Below are positions 1-7,492 of a DNA stretch of 64,000 bases, piece after piece. Each line of letters begins with the position of its first letter. Within the stretch, counting starts at the first letter, position 1. Source of the DNA: Caldanaerobacter subterraneus (lineage in GTDB: Bacteria; Bacillota; Thermoanaerobacteria; Thermoanaerobacterales; Thermoanaerobacteraceae); assembly GCF_004345675.1 (NCBI RefSeq), contig NZ_SLWU01000011.1:18593-82592 (forward strand), in the 5' to 3' direction. A program made the translations under genes and the position numbers. Below the pieces are notes generated by a model, which worked only from the letters and a program-made list of their open reading frames with translations, was not told the origin of the DNA and made no database searches.

Positions 1-38
1 AAAAGTATAGGAAAGAAAGAGAGTGAATCTACATTAAT

Positions 39-62
39 AGGGCTTTTGCCCTTTTCTTTTTT
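39..62 (+). terminator. Terminator of a gene upstream of the window
   Basis: A short G+C hairpin (AGGGC, loop, GCCCT) is followed by a T-rich run. It lies just before the promoter of the aldo/keto reductase and probably ends a transcript entering from the left. Confidence 0.5.
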
Positions 63-68
63 ATAAAT

Positions 69-97
69 TTTGTTCTCAAAAAAAGATGTGATATAAT
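69..97 (+). promoter_or_regulatory. Sigma-A-like promoter of the aldo/keto reductase
   Basis: TTGTTC, a 16-base spacer and a perfect TATAAT at 92-97 precede the gene, followed by a purine-rich ribosome site just before the ATG at 133. Confidence 0.5.
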
Positions 98-132
98 TAC
101 TTTACAACTTTGCAGGGAAAGGGGAGAGGATT

Positions 133-1263
133 ATGCAATATAGAAAATTTGGAAAATTGGATGTGGCAGTGTCTGCATTAGGGTTTGGTTTGATGAGACT
201 CCCTGTCATTGACAATGACAACAGCAGAATAGATGAGAAAGAAGCCATAAGGATGATAAGATATGCTATTGACAATGGAGTGAATTATCTCGATACTGCC
301 TGGCCTTATCATGGAGGCAACAGCGAGATTGTCACAGGAAAAGCATTGAAAGAGGGATATAGAGAGAGGACTTTTCTTGCGACTAAGCTTCCCACATGGC
401 TTATAAATGAAAAAGAGGATATGGACAAATATCTAAATGAACAGCTTAAAAAGCTTCAGACTGACCATATAGATTTTTACCTTTTGCACGCTTTAGATAA
501 AAACAAATGGGAAAATATGAAAAGAGTTGATGCCTTAGCCTGGGCTGAAAAGAAAAAACAGGAAGGAAAAATAAGATACATAGGTTTTTCGTTTCACGAC
601 GAATTTCCCGTTTTCAAAGAAATAATAGACTACTATGACAGATGGGATTTTTGCCAGATACAGTACAATTACATGGACATAGATGTGCAGGCAGGAGAAA
701 AGGGGTTAAAGTATGCTGCATCAAAAGGATTGGGAGTTGTGATAATGGAGCCCATAAGAGGAGGAAGACTTGCCAATCCTCCAAAAGCTGTGCAGGAGAT
801 ATGGGATACAGCAAAAGTGAAGAGGAGTCCTGCTGAGTGGGCACTCCAGTGGCTTTGGAACCAGCCTGAAGTCTCTGTTGTTTTAAGTGGCATGAGCACT
901 TTTGAGCAGTTGAAAGAAAATATAGAGAGCGCGAACAGGTCTGGGATTGGCACTTTGACTTCTGAAGAGCTGGAGATTGTGGTAAGAGTTAGAAATAAAT
1001 ATAAAGAGCTTTCCCCTATTGCTTGTACAGGATGTAATTACTGCATGCCCTGTCCAAATGGGGTCAACATACCGAGAAATTTCGAGCTTTACAATGAAGC
1101 GCATATGTACAATATTTATGAGGCGAATCGCAAAGCCTATGAGGATTTAGGGGATGCAAAGGCTAGTTCTTGTATAGAATGCGGCAATTGTGAGAGCGTA
1201 TGCCCACAGCACCTTCCGATTATAGAGTATCTTAAAGAGGTTGCCAGCTATTTTGAGGGGTAG
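133..1263 (+). CDS. Aldo/keto reductase with C-terminal 4Fe-4S ferredoxin domain
   Basis: Predicted cytoplasmic oxidoreductase of 376 residues. The N-terminal three quarters form an AKR barrel with the expected tetrad: Asp and Tyr in NYLDTAWPYHGG, Lys in ATKLP and His in FYLLHALD. The last about 80 residues hold two cysteine clusters, CTGCNYCMPCP and CIECGNCESVCP, typical of the clostridial Fe-S AKR group. The substrate cannot be read from the sequence. The start at 133 has a strong purine-rich ribosome site. The gene stands alone between a terminator and a hairpin right after its stop, so it is probably monocistronic. Family assignment is firm, physiological role unknown. Confidence 0.93.
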   Translation: MQYRKFGKLDVAVSALGFGLMRLPVIDNDNSRIDEKEAIRMIRYAIDNGVNYLDTAWPYHGGNSEIVTGKALKEGYRERTFLATKLPTWLINEKEDMDKYLNEQLKKLQTDHIDFYLLHALDKNKWENMKRVDALAWAEKKKQEGKIRYIGFSFHDEFPVFKEIIDYYDRWDFCQIQYNYMDIDVQAGEKGLKYAASKGLGVVIMEPIRGGRLANPPKAVQEIWDTAKVKRSPAEWALQWLWNQPEVSVVLSGMSTFEQLKENIESANRSGIGTLTSEELEIVVRVRNKYKELSPIACTGCNYCMPCPNGVNIPRNFELYNEAHMYNIYEANRKAYEDLGDAKASSCIECGNCESVCPQHLPIIEYLKEVASYFEG

Positions 1264-1277
1264 GTTTTTGCTACCCC
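1257..1277. terminator. Bidirectional hairpin after the aldo/keto reductase
   Basis: GGGGTAG and CTACCCC form a perfect 7-bp stem around a GTTTTTG loop overlapping the stop codon. It also touches the 3' end of the small minus-strand ORF, so it could end transcription from both sides. Confidence 0.5.
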
Positions 1278-1378
1278 TAAATTTTAGGGTAAAATGCTGT
1301 TATAAAAAGCATTATTCCAAGTAGAAGGCATAGGAGGCTTAATGCTAGAATAATAATTAAGTAAAACCTTCTTTCCAT
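1277..1378 (-). CDS. Small single-span membrane protein (33 aa)
   Basis: A minus-strand ORF encodes a basic start (MERRFY), one continuous hydrophobic stretch of about 25 residues and a short polar tail (AFYPKI). A purine-rich sequence (GGGAGAG) lies about 6-9 bases before the ATG. The gene fills the gap between two plus-strand genes and is too short for ordinary gene callers. The one-helix membrane pattern supports a real small protein, but I recognise no family and assign no function. Confidence 0.45.
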   Translation of the reverse strand: MERRFYLIIILALSLLCLLLGIMLFITAFYPKI

Positions 1379-1531
1379 TTTTTATCTCTCCCTGACGAAA
1401 TCTCCCCAATATTATAGACGCGGAGTAACACTATTTGGTTTCATTTTTATGTATTATTTTTTCTCGTGATTGTGAAGTTTTTTCTGTGCAAGTTTACTTT
1501 TTACTTTAAAAATGATAAAGGGGAATTTTAT

Positions 1532-2005
1532 ATGATTTACAAGAGATTTAACTCTCCGGTAGGTGTTCTTACAGTATTTTCTTCTGGCAAAGGTATATGC
1601 AAAATTGAGTTTGAAAATGAAAAATTTCCATTAGAGGATTTTGAAGAGGGAACCGATTTTTATATTGAAGAGTGCATTAAAGAGCTTGACCTGTATTTTC
1701 AAAAGAGGCTGAAGAATTTTGATGTGAAGCTGGATTTGCAAGGTACGAAGTTTCAGATGGCTGTGTGGGAGGAGACTTTGAAAATTCCCTATGGATCTGT
1801 TGTGACATACGGTGAAATTGCAAGAAGAATTGGGAAACCCAAAGCAGCGAGAGCAGTAGGGCAGGCTCTTAATAAAAATCCTATTCCCATTATAATTCCC
1901 TGTCACAGAGTTATTGGAAGCGACGGAAACTTGACAGGTTTTGGAGGGGGGATTGAGATAAAAAAGTTTTTACTTAAGCATGAAGGGGTTAAGATTGGTG
2001 GATGA
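1532..2005 (+). CDS. ogt: Methylated-DNA--protein-cysteine methyltransferase
   Basis: Suicide repair protein moving alkyl groups from O6-alkylguanine to its own cysteine. The diagnostic active site IPCHRVIGSDG is present near residue 125, followed by the LTGFGGG loop; the upstream helix GKPKAARAVGQALNKNP is the usual DNA-reading segment. The open frame extends upstream to 1466, but the ATG at 1532 has a good AAAGGGG site and yields MIYKRFNSPVG, which matches family length (about 158 aa), so I choose it. A terminator hairpin follows at 2042. The gene appears monocistronic. Confidence 0.93.
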   Translation: MIYKRFNSPVGVLTVFSSGKGICKIEFENEKFPLEDFEEGTDFYIEECIKELDLYFQKRLKNFDVKLDLQGTKFQMAVWEETLKIPYGSVVTYGEIARRIGKPKAARAVGQALNKNPIPIIIPCHRVIGSDGNLTGFGGGIEIKKFLLKHEGVKIGG

Positions 2006-2041
2006 TAAGAAGAAGCCAGAGGGAATTGGATAAGAGATCAC

Positions 2042-2092
2042 AATGGCGCAATTGATAATAATTTTGTCAATTGTGCCATTATTTTTTATTGA
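2042..2092 (+). terminator. Terminator of ogt
   Basis: AATGGCGCAATTGA and TCAATTGTGCCATT pair around a short loop with one G-T pair and are followed by a T-rich tail. Confidence 0.8.
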
Positions 2093-2129
2093 CCTTATGG
2101 TATAATGAGGATAGAAAGCGGGTGATGGG

Positions 2130-2519
2130 ATGGATTATCTAGAAACTCTAAAAGAGTTTTTCAGGAATAAAGATAATATAGTTATGGCTTTTCTGTTTGG
2201 ATCTGTTGCTAAGTGGAAAGCCACAAAAGAATCTGATATAGACATAGCGGTTTATTTAAAGGAATACGATGAGGGATTTGTATATAATTTATGGAATGAA
2301 CTGGAGGATTTGCTTAAAAGGGATGTAGACCTTGTTGTTTTAAATATAGCTAATGCTACTGTTGCATGGGAAGCATTGAGAGGGAAAAAGATTATAATAA
2401 ACGACCATAGTTTTTACATAAATTATATGCTTGAAGTATCTAGGGAAGCGGAAGACTTTAGAGAAGTCATTCGTGATATATATAGATACAGACAGGAAAG
2501 AAGGGAGAAAAATGCTTAA
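2130..2519 (+). CDS. mntA: MntA-type minimal nucleotidyltransferase (antitoxin-like), no HepT partner
   Basis: A 129-aa protein of the minimal nucleotidyltransferase family. The signature GS-x10-DxD is visible in GSVAKWKATKESDID near residues 25-40. In HepT/MntA systems this enzyme AMPylates and so silences the HepT (HEPN) RNase encoded next to it. Here no HepT follows. Instead, a 27-codon frame overlaps the 3' end (ATG at 2512, stop at 2595) and runs straight into polX. Ribosome site GGGTGATGGG precedes ATG 2130. Family call firm; role as antitoxin inferred from the family. Confidence 0.82.
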   Translation: MDYLETLKEFFRNKDNIVMAFLFGSVAKWKATKESDIDIAVYLKEYDEGFVYNLWNELEDLLKRDVDLVVLNIANATVAWEALRGKKIIINDHSFYINYMLEVSREAEDFREVIRDIYRYRQERREKNA

Positions 2520-2595
2520 AGACTCTGACAAGGTTAGTGTAATAATTAAAGTGGATAAAAATAAATCAAAAAAAGAAGTGGTGGGTTATGGATAA
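2512..2595 (+). pseudogene. 27-codon overlapping ORF, possible remnant of a HepT toxin start
   Basis: The frame starts MLKDSDKVSVIIKVDKNK at an ATG overlapping the last bases of mntA, where a HepT gene would normally begin, and stops after 27 codons inside the start of polX. It may be the decayed start of a HEPN toxin. The alternative is a meaningless short frame; the resemblance is too short to prove. Confidence 0.25.
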
Positions 2596-4300
2596 AAAGA
2601 CTGTTGTGGATATATTAAATGAGATTGGACTTTTGTTAGAGCTTAAAGGGGAAAATCCTTTTAAATCAAGAGCCTATTACAATGCTGCGAGGACAATTGA
2701 GCTTCTCGATGAAGATTTGGAGACGCTTGTTAAAGAAGACAGGTTAAAAGATGTGAAAGGGATAGGAGAGGTGCTTAACAAAAAGCTTACAGAGCTTATA
2801 ACCACCGGGCGAATGGAGTATTACGAAAAATTAAAAGAGTCAGTACCGCCTGGCCTCATAGAGATGTTAAAAATTCCTGGTTTGGGGCCTAAAAAAATAA
2901 AGACGCTTTATGAGAAACTTGGTATAACCACGATTGGGGAATTAGAATACGCCTGCCTTGAAAACAGACTGCTTAAGCTTCCAGGTTTTGGAGAAAAAAC
3001 ACAGAAAAAGATATTGGAGGGAATACAGTTTGTGAAGCAATATAGCGGACACCATCTCTACTTTGAAGCCTATGAAGAGGCTACTAAGATTAAAGAATAT
3101 ATCGATGGCACGGGCCTTGCTATCAAATCTGAAATTGCCGGAAGTTTGAGAAGGAAAAAGGAGATAGTCAAAGACATAGACATACTCGCAACTTCAAAGG
3201 AAGCTTTAAAGCTCATGGATGCATTTGTTAATTATGATGGAGTGAGGGAAGTAATTGCAAAGGGAGAGACTAAAACTAGCGTAGTTTTAAAGTCAGGGAT
3301 AAACGTGGACTTGAGGGTTGTGAAGGAAGAGGAGTTTCCTTATGCTCTTCACCATTTCACTGGAAGCAAAGAGCATAATACTGCAATGAGACACAGGGCA
3401 AAATCCATGGGTATAAAGATGAATGAATACGGACTTTTTAAGGGAGACCATCTCATAGAGTGTAAAGAGGAAGAAGAGATATTTTCTAAGCTTGGCCTTT
3501 TGTATATTCCCCCTGAATTGAGGGAGGACATGGGAGAGATTGAAGCAGCAGAAAAAGGGAAGATACCCGTCTTGGTAGAGGAAAAGGACATTAAAGGAGT
3601 TTTTCACGTGCATACGACTTACAGCGATGGGAGAAATTCTCTAGAAGACATGGTGAGAAAGGCAAGAGATCTGGGGTATAAGTATATAGCGATTACTGAC
3701 CACAGCAAATCCGCCTTTTATGCAAATGGGCTTACTGAAGAGGTGCTTTTAAGACAGTGGGAAGAGATAGATGAATTAAATAAAAAATATCCTGATATAG
3801 TTATTTTAAAAGGGATAGAATCTGATATTTTGCCTGATGGTTCACTGGATTATGAAGAAGAAATTTTAAAAAGGTTTGATATGGTAGTTGCTTCAATCCA
3901 TTCTCACTTCAGGATGAGCAAAGAAGAAATGACTAAAAGGGTCATAAAAGCGTTGGAGAATAAATACACTAAAATTTTGGGGCATCCAACAGGTAGACTC
4001 TTGCTTGCCAGGGATAGTTACGAAATAGATGTATACGCAGTGATTGATGCAGCGGCTCACTATGGAAAGATAATAGAGATTAATTCAAATCCCTTTAGAC
4101 TGGACCTTGACTGGAGGTATATAAAATACGCAAAAGAAAAAGGCGTAAAGTTTGCCATAAATCCTGATGCTCACAGTGTTGATGGACTTGAGGATGTCAA
4201 ATATGGCGTGGGAATTGCGAGAAAAGGCTGGCTTGAAGCCAGGGATGTGATAAATACTTATGAAGTGGAGGAAGTTTTAAGTATTTTGCGCAATATGTGA
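2588..4300 (+). CDS. polX: DNA polymerase/3'-5' exonuclease PolX
   Basis: Family X DNA polymerase for base-excision and gap repair, 570 aa. Residues 1-150 carry the 8-kDa region with helix-hairpin-helix motifs (DVKGIGEVLNKK, LKIPGLGPKKIK, LPGFGEKTQKK). The polymerase core has KDIDILAT and VDLRVV for metal-binding Asp residues. The C-terminal third is a PHP domain (FHVHTTYSDGRN, AITDHSKSA, NPDAHSVDG) giving Mn-dependent exonuclease activity. Length and domain order match bacterial PolX. The ATG has a GTGGTGGG ribosome site. It lies directly after mntA and may be co-transcribed with it; its terminator is duplicated around a palindromic element. Confidence 0.95.
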   Translation: MDKKTVVDILNEIGLLLELKGENPFKSRAYYNAARTIELLDEDLETLVKEDRLKDVKGIGEVLNKKLTELITTGRMEYYEKLKESVPPGLIEMLKIPGLGPKKIKTLYEKLGITTIGELEYACLENRLLKLPGFGEKTQKKILEGIQFVKQYSGHHLYFEAYEEATKIKEYIDGTGLAIKSEIAGSLRRKKEIVKDIDILATSKEALKLMDAFVNYDGVREVIAKGETKTSVVLKSGINVDLRVVKEEEFPYALHHFTGSKEHNTAMRHRAKSMGIKMNEYGLFKGDHLIECKEEEEIFSKLGLLYIPPELREDMGEIEAAEKGKIPVLVEEKDIKGVFHVHTTYSDGRNSLEDMVRKARDLGYKYIAITDHSKSAFYANGLTEEVLLRQWEEIDELNKKYPDIVILKGIESDILPDGSLDYEEEILKRFDMVVASIHSHFRMSKEEMTKRVIKALENKYTKILGHPTGRLLLARDSYEIDVYAVIDAAAHYGKIIEINSNPFRLDLDWRYIKYAKEKGVKFAINPDAHSVDGLEDVKYGVGIARKGWLEARDVINTYEVEEVLSILRNM

Positions 4301-4308
4301 AACTCTTC

Positions 4309-4334
4309 AGACTGTCTTAGTTTTAAGGCAGTCT
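4309..4334 (+). terminator. polX terminator hairpin, copy 1 of a 26-bp direct repeat
   Basis: GACTGTCTTA and TAAGGCAGTC form a 10-bp stem with one wobble pair. The same 26 bases recur at 4585-4610 followed by a T run, so the terminator exists twice on either side of a palindromic element. Confidence 0.6.
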
Positions 4335-4361
4335 CGTTTGTTGATAAAGTCCCATTCAATT

Positions 4362-4563
4362 AAGTGGCATTTTGTGTTAATGCTCCGGAGTTGCAAAGCG
4401 ACTAAACTAAAGCTCGCTTGAGGGCTCAGGCGGGGTACCGGCCAATTCGCCCTTCGGGCTCAAAGTGGCCGCTCGCTTTGCTCGCCCCACCTTCGCTCCT
4501 CAAGCTCGCTAAGTTTAGTTACTGCTTTGGCAACAAGTCGCATTTACACACAAAATGCCACTT
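4362..4563. repeat. GC-rich palindromic element (MITE or REP-like)
   Basis: A 202-bp segment bounded by a perfect 16-bp inverted repeat (AAGTGGCATTTTGTGT at 4362-4377 and its complement at 4548-4563). Inside, GTTGCAAAGCGACTAAACTAA pairs imperfectly with the sequence near 4520-4535, and the centre is far richer in G+C than any nearby DNA. It encodes no protein with a ribosome site. Flanked on both sides by the 26-bp terminator repeat. It looks like a non-autonomous mobile palindrome or a very stable RNA hairpin. Confidence 0.65.
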
Positions 4564-4584
4564 CTCTATTTTGTCAACAGTTTT

Positions 4585-4618
4585 AGACTGTCTTAGTTTT
4601 AAGGCAGTCTTTATTTTT
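4585..4618 (+). terminator. Terminator hairpin, copy 2 of the 26-bp repeat
   Basis: Identical to 4309-4334 over 26 bases but followed by TTATTTTTTT, so this copy is the more complete intrinsic terminator. Confidence 0.75.
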
Positions 4619-4640
4619 TTATGAAAAGCTTTAGAGAATA

Positions 4641-4669
4641 TTGACATACTAGATTGGGAGGAGTAAAAT
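4641..4669 (+). promoter_or_regulatory. Promoter of the MarR-ABC exporter operon
   Basis: Perfect TTGACA, a 17-base spacer and TAAAAT at 4664-4669; transcription should start near 4676, upstream of the palindrome at 4694. Confidence 0.75.
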
Positions 4670-4693
4670 ATATTTTGTGTCAAAAATATTTGC

Positions 4694-4710
4694 ATACGAA
4701 ATATTCGTAT
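4694..4710. promoter_or_regulatory. Candidate MarR operator
   Basis: ATACGAA-ATA-TTCGTAT is a perfect 17-bp palindrome with a further half site (TACGAAAT) just after it. It lies between the predicted transcription start and the ATG of the MarR gene, the usual position for autorepression. Binding is inferred, not shown. Confidence 0.6.
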
Positions 4711-4739
4711 ACGAAATAATTTTAAATGCGGTGGTGAAA

Positions 4740-5195
4740 ATGGAAGAGATAAGCAATGGTTTGAAAATATTAAAGCTTTTAAAACAAATAGGTAACACAA
4801 TAAAGCAGATGATGAAATACGAATGCAAGGAGTATGACATAACAGGCCCTCAGGGAATGCTCATGGGGATTTTAGCCCATTATGGAGAGATGAAAGTAAG
4901 CGATTTAAGTCAAAAATTGGGGCTTTCTAACAGCACTGTTTCTGGCATTCTTGACAGACTTGAAAAACAAGGGTTGGTTAAAAGGGTGAGAAGCAAAGAA
5001 GACAGAAGAGTAGTTTATGTCAGTGTTACTCCAGAATTTAAGGAAAAGTTTCAAAGGCATTTTAAAGAAGCGGAAAGAAAATTTGAAGAGTTGATAAATA
5101 GAGCTAGTCAAGAGGACCTTAATAAGATAATAGAGGGACTAGAAGCGTTAAAAAAAGTGTTAGAAATGAAAGGTAATGAGGATTTAAAAAGATGA
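4740..5195 (+). CDS. MarR-family transcriptional regulator
   Basis: A 151-aa winged-helix repressor. The DNA-reading helix and wing are visible in KVSDLSQKLGLSNSTVSG and RVRSKEDRRVVYVS, typical of MarR. An upstream in-frame TTG at 4677 is less likely; ATG 4740 follows a GGTGGTG ribosome site and gives MEEISNGLKILK. It is the first gene of an operon with the two ABC exporter subunits and has a palindrome in its leader, so I infer it controls the exporter in response to a small molecule. Confidence 0.9.
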   Translation: MEEISNGLKILKLLKQIGNTIKQMMKYECKEYDITGPQGMLMGILAHYGEMKVSDLSQKLGLSNSTVSGILDRLEKQGLVKRVRSKEDRRVVYVSVTPEFKEKFQRHFKEAERKFEELINRASQEDLNKIIEGLEALKKVLEMKGNEDLKR

Positions 5196-5266
5196 TGGAA
5201 ATAAAGAAGGAAAAGATTACAAGATAACTAAATGTAGCAAAAATTTAAGGAGGAGAAGGTGACTAT

Positions 5267-7492
5267 ATGACAAAGCTGGCAAGATATCTGAAACCCTATG
5301 CAGTATTAATTTTACTTGCAGTATTCTTCATATTTGTTCAAGCCATGAGTGACCTGGCGCTACCTGATTACATGTCTAAAATAGTCAATAACGGTATACA
5401 GCAGGGTGGAATAACAAATGCAGTTCCTGAAGCAATAAGAAAAAGTGAAATGGATAAGCTAATGCTTTTTGTCACTCCCAGTGAAAAAGAGGAGATTTTG
5501 AAAAATTACACACTCGTAAACAAGATGAGCTCTGATTATGACAAGTATGTTAAAAAATATCCTATACTTTCAAAAGAACCTGTTTATGTTCTTAATAATA
5601 TAGACAAATCAGAAATTGACAAGATAAATTTGCCCTTAGGAAAGGCATTTCTTGCTGTTTCGGGAATTGAAAAGGCTAAAGAGAATGCCAAAAATGGAGT
5701 AATAGAATTTAATGGGAAGAAAATACCTGCAAATGTGGACCTGTTTGCGATAATTTCACGAATGCCAGAGGAACAGCTTCTTCAGATAAAAGATGAAATG
5801 AATAAAAAATTTGAAGTTTTAGGGGATGACATGATAATTCAGGCTGCCACAATGGCGGTTAAAAATGAGTATAAAGCAATTGGCATAAATACTGATAGGA
5901 TTCAGATGAACTACATTTTACACACAGGACTTCTTATGCTTCTGATAACTGGCTTAAGTGCGGCAAGTACTATTATGGTAGCCTTTTTTGCCTCCCGCAC
6001 AGCTGCAGGAGTAGCGAGAGATTTAAGGAAAGACCTGTTTATTAGAGTCCAGCACTTCTCTAATGCAGAGTTTGACAAATTTTCCACTGCTTCTTTGATA
6101 ACGAGGACTACAAACGATATTACACAAATACAAATGCTCCTTGTAATCATGATAAGAATGGTATTTTACGCTCCTATAATGGGAATAGGTGGAGTTTTCA
6201 GAGCTTTGAGCAAGAGTGTTTCAATGTCATGGATTATAGCATTGGCGGTTATTGTACTTTTTGGGATAATATCAGTCCTGTATTCTATTGCCATGCCTAA
6301 ATTCATGTTGATGCAAAAATTAATTGACAGGCTCAATTTAGTTACACGTGAAAATCTATCAGGGATAATGGTGGTAAGGGCTTTTAACAATCAAAAGTTT
6401 GAAGAAGAAAGATTTGACAAAGCAAACCAGGATGTGACCAAAGTGGGTCTTTTCGTAAACCGCGCTATGGCGATACTGTTTCCTTCAATGATGCTTGTGA
6501 TGAATGGTGTAACTCTTTTGATAGTGTGGGTAGGGGCTCATCAAATAGAAAATTCCAGCATGAGAGTTGGAGACATGATGGCCTTTATGCAGTACGCTAT
6601 ACAGATAATATTTGCTTTCCTGATGTTTTCAATGCTTTTTATAATGATTCCGAGAGCTTCTGTTTCAGCAGAGCGTATTGCTGAGGTTTTAGAAACAGAG
6701 CCCTCTATAAAAGACCCAGAAAATCCAAAGCAGTTTGATGAAACACAAGCAGGAACAGTGGAATTTAGAAATGTGTCTTTCAAATACCCTGGAGCTGAAG
6801 ATTATGCTCTAAAGGATGTGAGCTTCAAAGTTTTGCCTGGTCAGACAGTAGGCATAATAGGAAGAACTGGTTCTGGTAAAAGTACTTTAGTTAATTTGAT
6901 ACTGAGATTTTACGATGTTACAGAAGGGCAAGTGCTGGTGGATGGGGTGGATGTAAGAGAAGTGAAACAAGAGGACCTTCGCCGCAGAATAGGGTACGTG
7001 CCTCAGAAAAGCTGGCTTTTCAGCGGTACTATTAAGTCAAATTTGAAATATGGTAACGACCTGGCTACTGAGGAAGACTTAATAGAAGCAGCGGAAATTG
7101 CACAGGCGATGGAGTTTATAAATGAAAAGCCCAAAAAGTTTGACACAGAAATTGCTCAAGGGGGAACAAACGTATCAGGAGGTCAAAAGCAAAGGCTTTC
7201 CATTGCTCGTGCCCTTGTTAAAAAACCTGAGATATACATTTTTGATGAGAGTTTTTCTGCCCTTGACTTTAGGACAGAAGCAGCTTTAAGGAAAGCTATT
7301 AAGGAAAAGCTAAAAGGCAGCACTGTCATAATGGTATCTCAAAGAGTTTCTACCCTTTTTAATGCAGATCAGATAATTGTTTTGGAGGAAGGAAGAGTTG
7401 TTGGCATAGGTAAGCACAAAGATTTAATGAGGACTTGTCCAACCTATAGAGATATTGCTTTGTCGCAGCTTAAGGAGGAGGAATTAGCATGA
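5267..7492 (+). CDS. Heterodimeric ABC exporter, subunit A
   Basis: A 741-aa half exporter with fused membrane and ATPase domains. After helix 1 there is an unusually large polar insert (about residues 40-195), which should face outside, then five more helices. The ATPase domain has Walker A GRTGSGKST, signature NVSGGQKQR and Walker B IYIFDES. The H-loop reads MVSQRVST, with Gln in place of the switch His, as in the degenerate half of heterodimeric exporters. Ribosome site AAGGAGG precedes ATG 5267. It overlaps the partner gene by ATGA. Multidrug or lipid export is a family-level inference. Confidence 0.92.
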   Translation: MTKLARYLKPYAVLILLAVFFIFVQAMSDLALPDYMSKIVNNGIQQGGITNAVPEAIRKSEMDKLMLFVTPSEKEEILKNYTLVNKMSSDYDKYVKKYPILSKEPVYVLNNIDKSEIDKINLPLGKAFLAVSGIEKAKENAKNGVIEFNGKKIPANVDLFAIISRMPEEQLLQIKDEMNKKFEVLGDDMIIQAATMAVKNEYKAIGINTDRIQMNYILHTGLLMLLITGLSAASTIMVAFFASRTAAGVARDLRKDLFIRVQHFSNAEFDKFSTASLITRTTNDITQIQMLLVIMIRMVFYAPIMGIGGVFRALSKSVSMSWIIALAVIVLFGIISVLYSIAMPKFMLMQKLIDRLNLVTRENLSGIMVVRAFNNQKFEEERFDKANQDVTKVGLFVNRAMAILFPSMMLVMNGVTLLIVWVGAHQIENSSMRVGDMMAFMQYAIQIIFAFLMFSMLFIMIPRASVSAERIAEVLETEPSIKDPENPKQFDETQAGTVEFRNVSFKYPGAEDYALKDVSFKVLPGQTVGIIGRTGSGKSTLVNLILRFYDVTEGQVLVDGVDVREVKQEDLRRRIGYVPQKSWLFSGTIKSNLKYGNDLATEEDLIEAAEIAQAMEFINEKPKKFDTEIAQGGTNVSGGQKQRLSIARALVKKPEIYIFDESFSALDFRTEAALRKAIKEKLKGSTVIMVSQRVSTLFNADQIIVLEEGRVVGIGKHKDLMRTCPTYRDIALSQLKEEELA

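Noticed and set aside
4418..4624. 68-codon plus-strand ORF
   Set aside because: It falls within the GC-rich palindrome and reads into the duplicated terminator; composition follows the repeat, not a protein.
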